Shown here: positions 1-8,445 of the stretch, in pieces | How the letters are laid out: each line of letters opens with the position of its first letter | Numbering within the stretch: the first letter of the stretch is position 1 | Assembly: GCA_026394265.1 (NCBI GenBank) | Contig: JAPKYO010000013.1 | Coordinates: 1-64,000, forward strand | Length of the DNA: 64,000 nt | Source of the DNA: Candidatus Bathyarchaeota archaeon | GTDB taxonomy: Archaea; Thermoproteota; Bathyarchaeia; TCS64 | Reading direction: 5' to 3' | Position numbers and translations under genes: made by a program | The notes under the pieces: generated by a model | The model's database searches: none | What the model saw: the letters and a program-made list of their open reading frames with translations, nothing else | Told to the model about the DNA's origin: nothing

Positions 1-1311
1 GAGTATCCACCTGCTGACGCCGTTTCGGGTGACGTCCTCCATTATCATCTTGCTGATTCGGGTGAGGAGGACGATGAGGTTCATGGCGAGGTCGTGGTTG
101 AAGGCGGTGAGCTGGTAGGTTAGGTCGGCGTCGTTGAGGCAGTACTGTGCCAGGTCCTGCATGTTGACCGCCGTGATGTCGCCGATCTGTAGCTTCTCCA
201 TGTTCAGGAGGGTCTTCGATATCTCGTTGAGTGTGTTCTCCCTGTAGCGGTTGCCGAAGGCGTAGCCCTGTATGCTCCTGTTCATGAAGAACTTGTAGAG
301 GTCGACGTGGACGCCGTTGCGGAGGAAGGCGAATCTTCGCCCCATGACTATGGGGTTCTCGGAGTCGGGGACGCCGAGGTTCTTCGCCCTGTTGCGCATG
401 AAGCGGAAGTCGAAGTCGTCGCCGTTGAAGGTGAGGACGACGGGGTACTCGTCGAGTATCCTGAAAGTGTCCCGGATCATGTCGCGTTCGTCGGTGTAGA
501 CCTTGACCTCGGCGCCGAGGACGACGGGGGTGGGGACGTCGTGGCCGGTGTCGTTGAGCACGATTATCCTGCGGAAGCCGTCGCTGGCTGAGAAGCCGAC
601 GGCGGTGATGGGCTCCTGCGCCTCGTCGGCGTTGGGGAGCCTGTTCTGGACGCTCGGGCGGACCTCGATGTCGACGGCGACGCGGCGCAGCTTGGGGACT
701 GGGCACTGCAGGAGGCGCGTCCACTCCTTCATGTTGCCCCTGAACTCGGGCTCGATCTTTTCGAGAATGGCGTCGATCTTGGTCTCGGTCTCGGCGTCGA
801 GTTTGTAGCCGGCGTCGACGAGGTTGCCGTTCTCTACCCTGTATGGCATCCCGGTGATGAGCTGCCTGTCGTAGATGTAGCACTGGTAGTAGCGGATGCG
901 GCTCTCCCAGCTGTCGCCGATGATGCTGCGGATTGGCTGGCCTCTGCCTCCGCCGATGCTTAGGGGGTCCTTGGCGACGACCTTGGTGACCGTGATCTCC
1001 GCGTCTGCGAGGGGGTCGTGTTTCTTGACCTCCTCCATGAAGAAGTAGCCCTCGTGGCGGAGTAGGCGCTGGTTCTTCTCAAGCTCCCGCGAGGATTCCC
1101 TGCTTATGCAGTAGGGGAGGTGGCTGGTGTTGTCGTACCAGAGGTAGACCTGCTGGCTGACGGGCTCGTAGAGGCGTAGGTACGCTTTCTGCTCCTGGCC
1201 GTCGTAGCCGGCGCTGAGGAGGTAGCTTGTCGGGAGGTTCTCGGGGGCTAGGCGCCCCTTTGGCCTGATCTCCTCCTCGCTCTCGTCCATCGTGAAGTCA
1301 GGAGCAGCCAT
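1..1311 (-). CDS. polB1: Family B DNA polymerase, crenarchaeal PolB1 type (C-terminal part off window)
   Basis: Replicative family B DNA polymerase with 3'-5' proofreading. The window holds the first 437 codons (N-terminal and exonuclease domains). The polymerase domain lies beyond the left edge. Three exonuclease motifs are visible: Exo I with D214 and E216 (VDIEV), Exo II FNGDDFD at 295-301, and Exo III Y390-x3-D394. The FNGDDFD form and the RNGVSRW stretch at the end of the visible part resemble Sulfolobus Dpo1 more than euryarchaeal PolB3. The ATG at 1309-1311 gives a short acidic leader, as in relatives. It is divergent from nothing and follows the agmatinase/tagI pair on the same strand after 32 bases. 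Family assignment is firm. The PolB1 subtype is inferred from motif style. Confidence 0.93.
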   Translation of the reverse strand, partial: MAAPDFTMDESEEEIRPKGRLAPENLPTSYLLSAGYDGQEQKAYLRLYEPVSQQVYLWYDNTSHLPYCISRESSRELEKNQRLLRHEGYFFMEEVKKHDPLADAEITVTKVVAKDPLSIGGGRGQPIRSIIGDSWESRIRYYQCYIYDRQLITGMPYRVENGNLVDAGYKLDAETETKIDAILEKIEPEFRGNMKEWTRLLQCPVPKLRRVAVDIEVRPSVQNRLPNADEAQEPITAVGFSASDGFRRIIVLNDTGHDVPTPVVLGAEVKVYTDERDMIRDTFRILDEYPVVLTFNGDDFDFRFMRNRAKNLGVPDSENPIVMGRRFAFLRNGVHVDLYKFFMNRSIQGYAFGNRYRENTLNEISKTLLNMEKLQIGDITAVNMQDLAQYCLNDADLTYQLTAFNHDLAMNLIVLLTRISKMIMEDVTRNGVSRWIL

Positions 1312-1343
1312 CGCGTAGTCTTGGGCTCGGTGGGATATATGGG

Positions 1344-2237
1344 CTATGAGGGGGGCACGCGGCGCGCTCTTCCGGCCAGGTAGAGGGCTTCGAGGACGAT
1401 GTAGGCGGCCTGGATCGCCGTTAGGCCCGAGTCGTAGCTTGGTGAGACCTCGTTCAGGTCGAATCCGACGAGGCGCCTGTCGACGATGCCGGCGGTGAGG
1501 TCGAGTAGCTGGGTCACGGTGATGCCTTCGGGGCTGGGGTTGCCGACGGCGGGGGCCTCGGCGGGGTCGACGGCGTCCATGTCGACGCTCAGGTAGACGG
1601 ACTCGGCGCCTTCGAGGGTGTCCTTGATCATTTCGAGGACGGGTTCGACGCCGAAGCGCTTCACGTCCTGCGCGGTGATGATGGTGATGCCCTTCTCGTT
1701 GGCGTACTCTATCTCCTCGGCGCTTAGGGCGCGCGCCGCGACGATCACGAGTTTGAAGCCCTGTTCTTCGTGTGCCCTGCGCAGGTAGGTGGCGTGGCAG
1801 AGGCGCTCATCGAAGAGCGTGTCGCGTAGGTCGAGGTGGGCGTCGAAGACGACGACTGCGGCGGGGCGGAGGGCGCGTAGCGCGCCGAGTGTTATGGTGT
1901 GCTCGCCCCCCAGCATGGCGGGGAGCTTGCCCAGCGCCGCGATCTCCTCGACGACGCGGCGTATGTTCTCGACGGCGGGCTCAACCTCCCCCGCTTCAAC
2001 GATGTCGCCGATGTCGGCGAGGCTGAGGTCGTCCCAGTCGAGGCCGGTCCTGACGCTGTAGCTCTCCATGTATTGGCTCGCCTCGCGTATGGCTGTGGGG
2101 GCGAAGCGGCTGCCACCGCGGTACGAGGTGGTCCTGTCTAGTGGCGCGCTGAAGAGCAGGATGTCCGCGTCCTCTGGCTTCCCCGACTTCTCGAAGAATA
2201 GCTCGGGGACGGGCTTCAGCAACTCGTCGAAGGTCAT
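1344..2237 (-). CDS. speB: Agmatinase/arginase family ureohydrolase
   Basis: A 297-residue binuclear manganese ureohydrolase that probably hydrolyses agmatine to putrescine and urea for polyamine synthesis. Metal-binding motifs are present in order: GGEHT, DAHLD, and SVDMDAVDPAEAPAVGNPSP, which carries the SxDxDxxDP signature. The usual GTPEPGG loop reads GNPSPEG, so substrate choice (agmatine, arginine or another guanidino compound) is not certain. The ATG at 2235-2237 is chosen because it overlaps the TGA of the upstream tagI gene as ATGA, which implies translational coupling. Another ATG lies six codons upstream. Length is normal for the family. An arginine decarboxylase partner is not in this window. 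Confidence 0.88.
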   Translation of the reverse strand: MTFDELLKPVPELFFEKSGKPEDADILLFSAPLDRTTSYRGGSRFAPTAIREASQYMESYSVRTGLDWDDLSLADIGDIVEAGEVEPAVENIRRVVEEIAALGKLPAMLGGEHTITLGALRALRPAAVVVFDAHLDLRDTLFDERLCHATYLRRAHEEQGFKLVIVAARALSAEEIEYANEKGITIITAQDVKRFGVEPVLEMIKDTLEGAESVYLSVDMDAVDPAEAPAVGNPSPEGITVTQLLDLTAGIVDRRLVGFDLNEVSPSYDSGLTAIQAAYIVLEALYLAGRARRVPPS

Positions 2238-2800
2238 CGTTGTACTTCCTTCCATCGGTAGCATTTGGTGAGGTGGTCGTTGACCATGCCGGCTGCCTGC
2301 ATGTAGGCGTAGCAGATGGTCGGGCCGACGAATGTGAAGCCGCGTTTCTTTAGGTCTTTGCTCATGGCGCGGCTTTCCTCGGTCTCGGCGGGCATCTCCT
2401 TGAAGCTCGTATAGGCGTTGATCTTCGGCTTGCCGCCGACGAAGCCCCAGATGTACTTGTCGAATGAGCCGAACTCCTTCTGGACGGCGAGGAAGGCGCA
2501 CGCGTTCTTCACGGCGGCCCCTATCTTCAAGCGGTTGCGGATGATGCCGGGGTGCGCCATGATTCTCTCGGCGTCGGCGTCCGTGTACTTGGCGACCCTC
2601 GCGGGGTCGAAGTTGTCGTAAGCTTCGCGGTAGGCGTCGCGCCTGTGGAGGACGGTGCTCCAGCTTAGCCCCGCCTGCACGCCTTCGAGGACTATGAACT
2701 CGAAGTGCAGGCGGTCGTCGTGTACGGGGACGCCCCACTCCTCGTCGTGGTAGGCCGGCATCTGTGGGTCGCCGGTGCCCCAGCCGCAGGTCTCCCTCAT
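2234..2800 (-). CDS. tag: DNA-3-methyladenine glycosylase I (TagI family)
   Basis: A 188-residue base-excision repair enzyme that removes N3-methyladenine from alkylated DNA. The zinc 'snap' ligands of the family are all visible: C5 and H18 near the N-terminus, H176 and C180 in NDHLTKCYRW at the C-terminus. The base-recognition glutamate lies in EGVQAGLSW at about residue 39. It is first in a two-gene unit with the agmatinase, whose ATG overlaps its TGA. The family is common in bacteria and patchy in archaea, so transfer is possible, although its GC content matches its neighbours. Confidence 0.93.
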   Translation of the reverse strand: MRETCGWGTGDPQMPAYHDEEWGVPVHDDRLHFEFIVLEGVQAGLSWSTVLHRRDAYREAYDNFDPARVAKYTDADAERIMAHPGIIRNRLKIGAAVKNACAFLAVQKEFGSFDKYIWGFVGGKPKINAYTSFKEMPAETEESRAMSKDLKKRGFTFVGPTICYAYMQAAGMVNDHLTKCYRWKEVQR

Positions 2801-2856
2801 GGGTTGAGCCGTGGGCGGATGCCCTGAAAAGCCTTACGAGTACTCACATCAATATT

Positions 2857-2865
2857 CTTAAATAT
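2857..2865 (+). promoter_or_regulatory. TATA box of arsM
   Basis: CTTAAATAT lies about 30 bases before the arsM ATG at 2895. No Shine-Dalgarno sequence precedes the ATG. With the usual TATA-to-start distance, transcription would begin at or just before the ATG, so the mRNA is probably leaderless. Confidence 0.5.
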
Positions 2866-2894
2866 GTAGCTGTGGGAGCTTCTCCAGAACCATA

Positions 2895-3692
2895 ATGGCG
2901 AGCGCGAAGGAGATCAAGGAAGCGGTAAAGAAGAGATACACGGCTGTGGCCGAGTCAAGCAGCTGCAGATGCGGAGGCGGCTGTGGCTGCGGAAGCGAAG
3001 CAGAGGGCGGAAGCTGCTGCGGCGGAGGCGTCGACCCGAGGCAGGCAGCCGAGATGATAGGGTACAACGTCAAGGAGCTTGAGGAGATCCCGCAGGAGGC
3101 GATACTCGGCCTCGGATGTGGGTCACCCATAGCCTACGTCGGGCTCAAGCCGGGGGAGACCGTGCTCGACCTCGGCAGCGGCGGGGGCATAGACGTGTTC
3201 CTCGCCGCGAAGAAGGTGGGCGCCAAGGGAAAGGTCCTCGGAGTCGACATGAACGAGGCGATGATCAGGAGGGCGAAGGAGGCCGCGGAGGAGTACGGCT
3301 TCAAGAACGTCGAGTTCCGCCTCGGCGAGATCGAGGAGATGCCCGTCGAGGACGGCACAGTCGACGCGATAATCAGCAACTGCGTAATCAACCTCAGCCC
3401 AGACAAGCCCCAGGTCTTCCGCGAGGCGCACCGCGTCCTCAAGCCCGGCGGCAGGATAACCGTAAGCGACATAGTCACCGAGGGCAGGATACCCGAGGAG
3501 ATAAGGAAGGACCTCGACTCGTGGGCCAGCTGCGTCTCCGGCGCCCTCCCACAGGAGGAGTACCTCAAGGACATAGAGGCAGCCGGCTTCAAGACGCCCA
3601 AGATACTCAAGGAGTCCTACTACGACACAAGCGAATACGACATAGACTTCAAGGTCAAGAGCGTCACCGTCGAAGCCTACAAGCCCAAGTAA
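2895..3692 (+). CDS. arsM: Arsenite S-adenosylmethionine methyltransferase
   Basis: A 265-residue cytosolic enzyme that methylates As(III) with SAM, for detoxification and volatilisation. The SAM site is the LDLGSGGG motif. Three conserved catalytic cysteines are visible: C75 (GLGCGSP), C163 (SNCVIN) and C213 (WASCVSG). The N-terminus has an extra cysteine cluster at about residues 25-45 (CRCGGGCGCG then CCGGG), as in many microbial ArsM proteins, which may bind arsenic. The gene stands alone after a TATA box. No ArsR, ArsB or ArsC gene is adjacent. The following methyltransferase is convergent, six bases away. Confidence 0.92.
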   Translation: MASAKEIKEAVKKRYTAVAESSSCRCGGGCGCGSEAEGGSCCGGGVDPRQAAEMIGYNVKELEEIPQEAILGLGCGSPIAYVGLKPGETVLDLGSGGGIDVFLAAKKVGAKGKVLGVDMNEAMIRRAKEAAEEYGFKNVEFRLGEIEEMPVEDGTVDAIISNCVINLSPDKPQVFREAHRVLKPGGRITVSDIVTEGRIPEEIRKDLDSWASCVSGALPQEEYLKDIEAAGFKTPKILKESYYDTSEYDIDFKVKSVTVEAYKPK

Positions 3693-3698
3693 AGGCGA

Positions 3699-4481
3699 TT
3701 AGGATGGGTTCTCCGCGATGAGGACCATCCTACTCATGTTCCAATTATATGGCGTCTTATCGAATCCACTATAATACGCCTTCAGTGTCCAGCCTGCTTC
3801 CGTGAGCAGTTTCTTCATCTCGTGGAGATTGTAGAGGCGGTGGTCGAACCGGATGGTCTTCAGGTGAATCAGGTTCTCCCCCTGCTTCCTGTAGTACGTC
3901 CACGTGACCTCCATCCTGCTCGTCTCCTGATTGAGGGTGCGCGCCTCATTTCGGACGACGTCCCCGAAGTCGACGAATCCCACGGGCCTGAAGGTCCTCG
4001 CGAAGTAGTCCCTGTTCGAGTGGTCTACGATCAAGTATCCGCCCTTTCTAGTGGCTTTCCTGAACTGCGTGAGGACGTTTCGGTCGGTCTCGTCGTCGTA
4101 GTAGCCGAGGCTTGTGAAGAGGTTGAGGACCGCGTCGAATCTCCTTCCCTTGTAGATGGTCGCTGTTTCTCGCATGTCGCCGTGGGTAAACCTGCAGCTG
4201 TCCGAGAACCCCCTACCGGATGCCTTCTGCTTGGCGGCTTCGACGAAGGGCTCAGAGAAATCGAGGCCCTCGACGCGGTAGCCCCGGGAGGCGAGTTCGA
4301 CGCCCCAGCGCCCGTTCCCGCAGGGCACGTCGAGGATGCTTGAACCCGCCCCGATCCCGAGTTCGGTGAGAAGCTGGGCGAGGATCGGTGAGTCACGGGT
4401 CACCCAAGCCATCCCCAGCTCGAAATCCCTCGCGTAGAGGTCCGCGTTCTCCTTGAACAGGGTCTCCGACCAGTGAGCCAT
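3699..4481 (-). CDS. Class I SAM-dependent methyltransferase
   Basis: A 260-residue Rossmann-fold methyltransferase with motif I ILDVPCGNGRWG (about residues 49-60), an acidic residue closing strand 2 (EGLDFSEPF), and motif IV FDAVLNLFTSLGYY. The C-terminal half resembles the methyltransferase-25 group that acts on small molecules, but the substrate cannot be read from sequence. The start sits 27 bases downstream of CTTATATTTC (minus strand, about 4500-4511), so the message is probably leaderless. It is divergent from the next methyltransferase, sharing a 127-base AT-rich intergenic region that carries a strong inverted repeat. Confidence 0.8.
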   Translation of the reverse strand: MAHWSETLFKENADLYARDFELGMAWVTRDSPILAQLLTELGIGAGSSILDVPCGNGRWGVELASRGYRVEGLDFSEPFVEAAKQKASGRGFSDSCRFTHGDMRETATIYKGRRFDAVLNLFTSLGYYDDETDRNVLTQFRKATRKGGYLIVDHSNRDYFARTFRPVGFVDFGDVVRNEARTLNQETSRMEVTWTYYRKQGENLIHLKTIRFDHRLYNLHEMKKLLTEAGWTLKAYYSGFDKTPYNWNMSRMVLIAENPS

Positions 4482-4564
4482 GGGTTAACTTAGTTTCAAT
4501 GAAATATAAGCAAAATGGGCAATGTCCATTACTCATAACCGAGATTATTTCCGAAATCAATGAC

Positions 4565-4591
4565 GATAGTTAAAACTAACCGTTAACTATC
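4565..4591. promoter_or_regulatory. Perfect 9-bp inverted repeat, candidate operator
   Basis: GATAGTTAA at 4565-4573 and TTAACTATC at 4583-4591 are perfect reverse complements separated by nine bases. Within it, GTTA/TAAC forms a smaller nested palindrome. The element lies 18-44 bases before the ATG at 4609, overlapping where the core promoter must be, and between two divergent methyltransferase genes. A dimeric repressor site is the natural reading. No regulator gene is adjacent. Confidence 0.5.
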
Positions 4592-4608
4592 TTTAACTTT
4601 GGTTCGCC

Positions 4609-5397
4609 ATGGGTGACGATATAAAGCGTGGATGGGGCGATGCTGGGGAGACGTGGGCCAAGTACGTGCGGGGCGGAAACGACTACTACCGGTACTACAT
4701 GACGCTGCCAGCCTTCCTGCCCTTCGTGGGCGACGTGAAGGGGCTTAGGGTCCTCGACGTCGGCTGCGGGGAGGGCTACGTTGCGAGGATGCTCTCCGAG
4801 GGGGGTGCTCGCGTCACGGGGGTGGACATCAGCCCCACGATGATAGCTGAGGCGAGGAAGATGGATGCATCTACGCCTCTTGGCATCACGTACATCGAAT
4901 CCGACGCGAGGAGGATGTCCATGCTCGGCGACGCAACATTCGACGCCGCCATTAGTTATCAGACCCTCATGGACATCGAGGACTACCAGTCAGCGCTCTC
5001 CGAGGTCGCGCGCGTCCTGAGGAGTGGTGGGCGCTTCTACGCCGCCATGCTCCACCCCTGCTTCGCCACCCGCCTCAGGGGCAAGGAGAAGACAATCGGC
5101 TGGGAAACCACCACGGGCGCCGACGGCGCCGTCGAGTACACCCACCTTAACGTCACCGACTACTTCGACAGGTCCACCGGCGAATGGCTCTGGCAGAACA
5201 GGGTCGAGCGCCCCTTCGTGACCGCCCACTTCAACAGGACCCTCTCCGACTACGTCAACGCGCTGGGGCGCAGTGGGCTACTCGTAGACGGGATGGTTGA
5301 GCCGAAGCCCATCGAGGAGGGCGTGAAGCGATACCCCGCCCTGAAGAGGTTCCAGAGGGTGCCGCACGACATCCTCATCAGCGCCGTAAAGAGATGA
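4609..5397 (+). CDS. Class I SAM-dependent methyltransferase (UbiE/MenG-like fold)
   Basis: A 262-residue methyltransferase with motif I VLDVGCGEGYVAR at about residues 48-60, strand-2 acid in VTGVDIS, and motif IV DAAISYQTLMDI. The C-terminal lid carries aromatic and acidic residues typical of enzymes acting on small molecules. It is not a paralogue of the neighbouring 3699-4481 protein beyond the shared fold. The substrate is unknown. Its promoter region contains the 9-bp inverted repeat at 4565-4591, suggesting dedicated control. The gene converges on abcE1, with a run of seven A residues between them. Confidence 0.8.
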   Translation: MGDDIKRGWGDAGETWAKYVRGGNDYYRYYMTLPAFLPFVGDVKGLRVLDVGCGEGYVARMLSEGGARVTGVDISPTMIAEARKMDASTPLGITYIESDARRMSMLGDATFDAAISYQTLMDIEDYQSALSEVARVLRSGGRFYAAMLHPCFATRLRGKEKTIGWETTTGADGAVEYTHLNVTDYFDRSTGEWLWQNRVERPFVTAHFNRTLSDYVNALGRSGLLVDGMVEPKPIEEGVKRYPALKRFQRVPHDILISAVKR

Positions 5398-5398
5398 G

Positions 5399-5405
5399 AA
5401 AAAAA
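5399..5405 (-). terminator. Oligo-T terminator of abcE1
   Basis: Seven consecutive A on the plus strand read as T7 downstream of the abcE1 stop codon on the minus strand. Archaeal RNA polymerase terminates at such tracts without a hairpin. It is placed between two convergent genes. Confidence 0.4.
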
Positions 5406-5427
5406 TCGTTATCGTGTGCCACGCGAA

Positions 5428-7218
5428 CTAGCCGGAGTAGTAGTAGCGTCCAGTCTCCTTCTGCTCCCTGTCTAGCCTGCTCCCCGGCTTGTTTACGCGC
5501 GGCCTCTTCGTGTCGGCGTCGCGGCGGAAGGTCACACCCATCTGCTTCAGGAAGGCGTTCATACCGTCCTCCAGGCTGAGTGGCTGGCCCGCGTGGCCGC
5601 TTATCCCCGCCTCGCCTGTGAAGACCATGAGCTTGTCCGCGATGAAGTCCTGAGTGACTATGTCGTGCTCGACGACGAATGCGGTGACTCCCCTCATCTT
5701 GGTGATGCGGCGGATCGACCTCGCCACGGCTAGGCGCTCCTCTACGTCGAGGTAGGCTGATGGCTCGTCGAGCAGGTAGATGTCGGCGTCCCTGCTGAGG
5801 CACTCGGCGATGGCGACTCTCTGTAGCTCCCCGCCCGAGAGTACTTTTACGTCCCTCTCAAGCATCCGCTTGACGTGCAGGGGGTCGATGACCTCGGCGG
5901 TGAACCACTGCTCGCCGTATTTCTCCCCCGCCGCCTTCCTGAGCACCTGCTCGACTGTGCCCGGCACGCTGCTCTGGCTTATGTACTGCGGCTTGTAGCT
6001 CACCCTGAGCGTCGGGTTGTTCACCGCGCCCTCGTCTGGCTGCTCGACGCCCGCGAGCATCTTGATGAAGGTAGTCTTGCCGATGCCGTTCATGCCGAGG
6101 ATGCCGACGACCTCGCCGACCCCGATCTTGCCCGCCTCGACGTCGAGGCTGAAGCCGCCGTACTTCTTCTTCAGCTCCGTCCACTGCAGGAGGGAGCGGA
6201 CCCTGCCCCTGTCGGGGTTCGGCGGCTTGTCGTGGAAGATGATGGGGGTCTCCCTGAAGCGGATGTTCTCGTCGGGGATGTAGCCGTTTATGTAGATGTT
6301 TATGCCCTCGCGCACCGTGTGTATGTGGCTCACGATGCCGTAGACGTCCGGCTCACCGTAGAGGAGGAAGACGTCGTCGCTCATGTAGTCGAGGACGGCG
6401 AGGTCATGCTCCGCGGCGACCACCATCTTATCCGCGTCCACGAGGCTCCTGATGGCGCGCGCCGCCTTTGTGCGCTGGTAGACGTCTAGGTGGCTGCTCG
6501 GCTCGTCAAACAGGTAGACCTTCGCGTCCCTGAGGATCGCCGTGGCGATTGCGACTCTCTGAAGCTCGCCCCCCGAGAGGACGTCGAGCGGCCTATCCAT
6601 CAGGTGCTCAAGCTCCAGATCCTTCGCCACCTGCTCCACTACGCCCCTCTGGTCAAGCCTCTTTAGCACCTCGCCCACGGTGCCCTTGACTATCTTCGGT
6701 ATCTTGTCAACGTACTGGGGCTTGAGCATCACCTGCATGCGCCCGCCGTAGAGGGCGTCGAGGTAGTCGTACATCGGCTGCCCCGCGTAGTTCTCCTCCA
6801 CCTCCTCCTTCGTGGGGGGATCCATGTAGTTGCCGAGGTTGGGGATCAGCTCCCCGCCGAGGATTCGCAGGATCGTGGACTTGCCTATCCCGTTACGCCC
6901 GAGTAGGCCGACGACGCTCCCCTGCTTCAACGTGGGTAGCCTGTAGAGCGTGAACGCGTTCGGGCCGAAGCGGTGCGTGTGATCCGTCTTCAACTCGTCG
7001 GGCAGGTTAACGATCCTCAGCGCGTCGAATGGGCACTTCTTGACGCAGATGCCGCAGCCGCTGCAGATCATCTCCGCCACGTACGCCTTGCCATCGTCCC
7101 CGACGCGAATCGCCTCCCTACGCGTACGCACCATCGGGCAGAACCTGATGCAGACAAGATCACACTTGTCCGGCTTGCAACGCTCCTTGTCGACGACGGC
7201 GACCCTCAACGCTCGCAC
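5428..7218 (-). CDS. abcE1: Ribosome recycling ATPase ABCE1 (RLI)
   Basis: A 596-residue soluble twin-ABC ATPase that splits 70S ribosomes after termination. The N-terminal ferredoxin-like domain has two [4Fe-4S] cysteine sets: C14, C19, C23, C27 and the CSGCGICVKKC run at about 53-63. Two nucleotide-binding domains follow, with Walker A motifs GRNGIGKST and GMNGIGKTT and two LSGGELQRVAIA signatures, as always in this family. The start is a GTG at 7216-7218, giving the usual short lead-in to the first cysteine. It is a single gene, divergent from nothing. The xylose genes end 38 bases upstream of it on the same strand. Confidence 0.97.
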   Translation of the reverse strand: MRALRVAVVDKERCKPDKCDLVCIRFCPMVRTRREAIRVGDDGKAYVAEMICSGCGICVKKCPFDALRIVNLPDELKTDHTHRFGPNAFTLYRLPTLKQGSVVGLLGRNGIGKSTILRILGGELIPNLGNYMDPPTKEEVEENYAGQPMYDYLDALYGGRMQVMLKPQYVDKIPKIVKGTVGEVLKRLDQRGVVEQVAKDLELEHLMDRPLDVLSGGELQRVAIATAILRDAKVYLFDEPSSHLDVYQRTKAARAIRSLVDADKMVVAAEHDLAVLDYMSDDVFLLYGEPDVYGIVSHIHTVREGINIYINGYIPDENIRFRETPIIFHDKPPNPDRGRVRSLLQWTELKKKYGGFSLDVEAGKIGVGEVVGILGMNGIGKTTFIKMLAGVEQPDEGAVNNPTLRVSYKPQYISQSSVPGTVEQVLRKAAGEKYGEQWFTAEVIDPLHVKRMLERDVKVLSGGELQRVAIAECLSRDADIYLLDEPSAYLDVEERLAVARSIRRITKMRGVTAFVVEHDIVTQDFIADKLMVFTGEAGISGHAGQPLSLEDGMNAFLKQMGVTFRRDADTKRPRVNKPGSRLDREQKETGRYYYSG

Positions 7219-7263
7219 CCAGTCGTCGATTATTGATTGAGCCCCTTATATAAGCAGTAGAGG

Positions 7264-8406
7264 CTAGGGGAGCCTCCTCAGCTTCGCCCCCTTCGGCGCC
7301 CACGCCTTCGTCAGCGTCTCCTCCACGACCCCCCTGTGCCCCGCGGGGTCATACATCGCAGCGACGAGGGCATCGTAATCCAAGCCGTTCACGACCTCCG
7401 CCCCCGCGTTGAGCGCATTTACATTGAGCGTTATCGCCCTCTCGACGGGCATCCTCTCCGGGTTTATGTCGATGCCGTAGAAGCCCGAGTAGGCGTACAT
7501 CTTGAAGACGAGCAGCGTCGCCAGCATCTGGTCGATGCCGAGGACGCCGGCGTTCAGGTCCTGGTCGTAGTTGCCGAGTGGCTGGCTGTTCCAGTGGCTG
7601 TGGGCGAGGCGCCCCTCGCGGAGCACCGAGGCGAAGGCCCCGGGGAGGTCCTCGTGCCCCATCAATACATGCCCCACCTCCGGGTTGAGCCCCACCATCG
7701 CGTGCCCGTCCCTCAGCAGCTTCAGGTTCTCCTTATTCTTAAGGAGTGCCTCGACGTTCCGCGCGAATAGCAGCCCATTCGCCGTGTTCCTGTAGATGTT
7801 GTTCCCCCGCGGCTCGTAGGGCTTCGGCTCCATAGCCACCCTCATCCCGGGGACCTCGTCCATCGCCTCAGCGACGGCGCCCTCGAAGCGGCTCCACATC
7901 CCATAGTAGTCGTGGCCAAACGGGTTCTCGTAGCCGTCTATGCCCGGCCAGATGACGCAGACGTCCGTGCCGAGCTCCTTGTTGAGGTGCAGGCTCTCCT
8001 TGAGGCGGTCCGTGGCGGCCTTCCGGACCTTCTGGTCGGGGTTGCTGAGGCTGCCGAACTCGAACTGCCTGTCATAGAAGAGCATCGGGATGCAGGTGAT
8101 CAGCTTGATGCCGGTCTCCTTCTCCAGCGCCTTGTAGAGGTGGATGTTGTCGCGGTTTACCTCGTTGGGGTAGTGCGCCTCCACGCCGAGGGACCCATCC
8201 ACGATCCCCGCGTCCTTCATCACCTTGATCTTCTCGACGCAGTCGACGATCGTGCCCTTCTCGACGTAGGCGTCGTGGAACCTCCCACCGCCGGGGTAGA
8301 AGTACCAGACGCCGACGCTGAACCGCGGCTTGAGCTTCGAACCCTTGAGGTGCCTGAGCATCTCCTCGGGGCTCTTCTCCACCTTCTGTTGTCTCAGGTC
8401 TAGCAT
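7264..8406 (-). CDS. xylA: Xylose isomerase-like TIM-barrel sugar isomerase
   Basis: A 380-residue aldose-ketose isomerase, probably D-xylose to D-xylulose. It resembles the short (class I, actinobacterial) xylose isomerases. EPKPYEPRG carries the metal glutamate and catalytic lysine, NPEVGH carries glutamate and histidine ligands, YDQDL carries the two aspartates, and YGIDINPER carries the last aspartate. One site-1 ligand differs: the usual aspartate of HIDLNGQ reads histidine (HSHWNSQ). That could mean altered metal or sugar preference. It lies 39 bases downstream of the xylulokinase gene on the same strand, so the two form a pentose catabolic unit. Confidence 0.82.
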   Translation of the reverse strand: MLDLRQQKVEKSPEEMLRHLKGSKLKPRFSVGVWYFYPGGGRFHDAYVEKGTIVDCVEKIKVMKDAGIVDGSLGVEAHYPNEVNRDNIHLYKALEKETGIKLITCIPMLFYDRQFEFGSLSNPDQKVRKAATDRLKESLHLNKELGTDVCVIWPGIDGYENPFGHDYYGMWSRFEGAVAEAMDEVPGMRVAMEPKPYEPRGNNIYRNTANGLLFARNVEALLKNKENLKLLRDGHAMVGLNPEVGHVLMGHEDLPGAFASVLREGRLAHSHWNSQPLGNYDQDLNAGVLGIDQMLATLLVFKMYAYSGFYGIDINPERMPVERAITLNVNALNAGAEVVNGLDYDALVAAMYDPAGHRGVVEETLTKAWAPKGAKLRRLP

Positions 8407-8445
8407 GGATTGATGGTGGCTCGACGTGGTAAAACAGTTTTCGGG

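Noticed and set aside
1344..2738. 464-codon reading frame extending agmatinase far upstream
   Set aside because: The upstream 167 codons are an out-of-frame reading of tagI, rich in Arg and Pro. The ATGA overlap fixes the true start at 2237.
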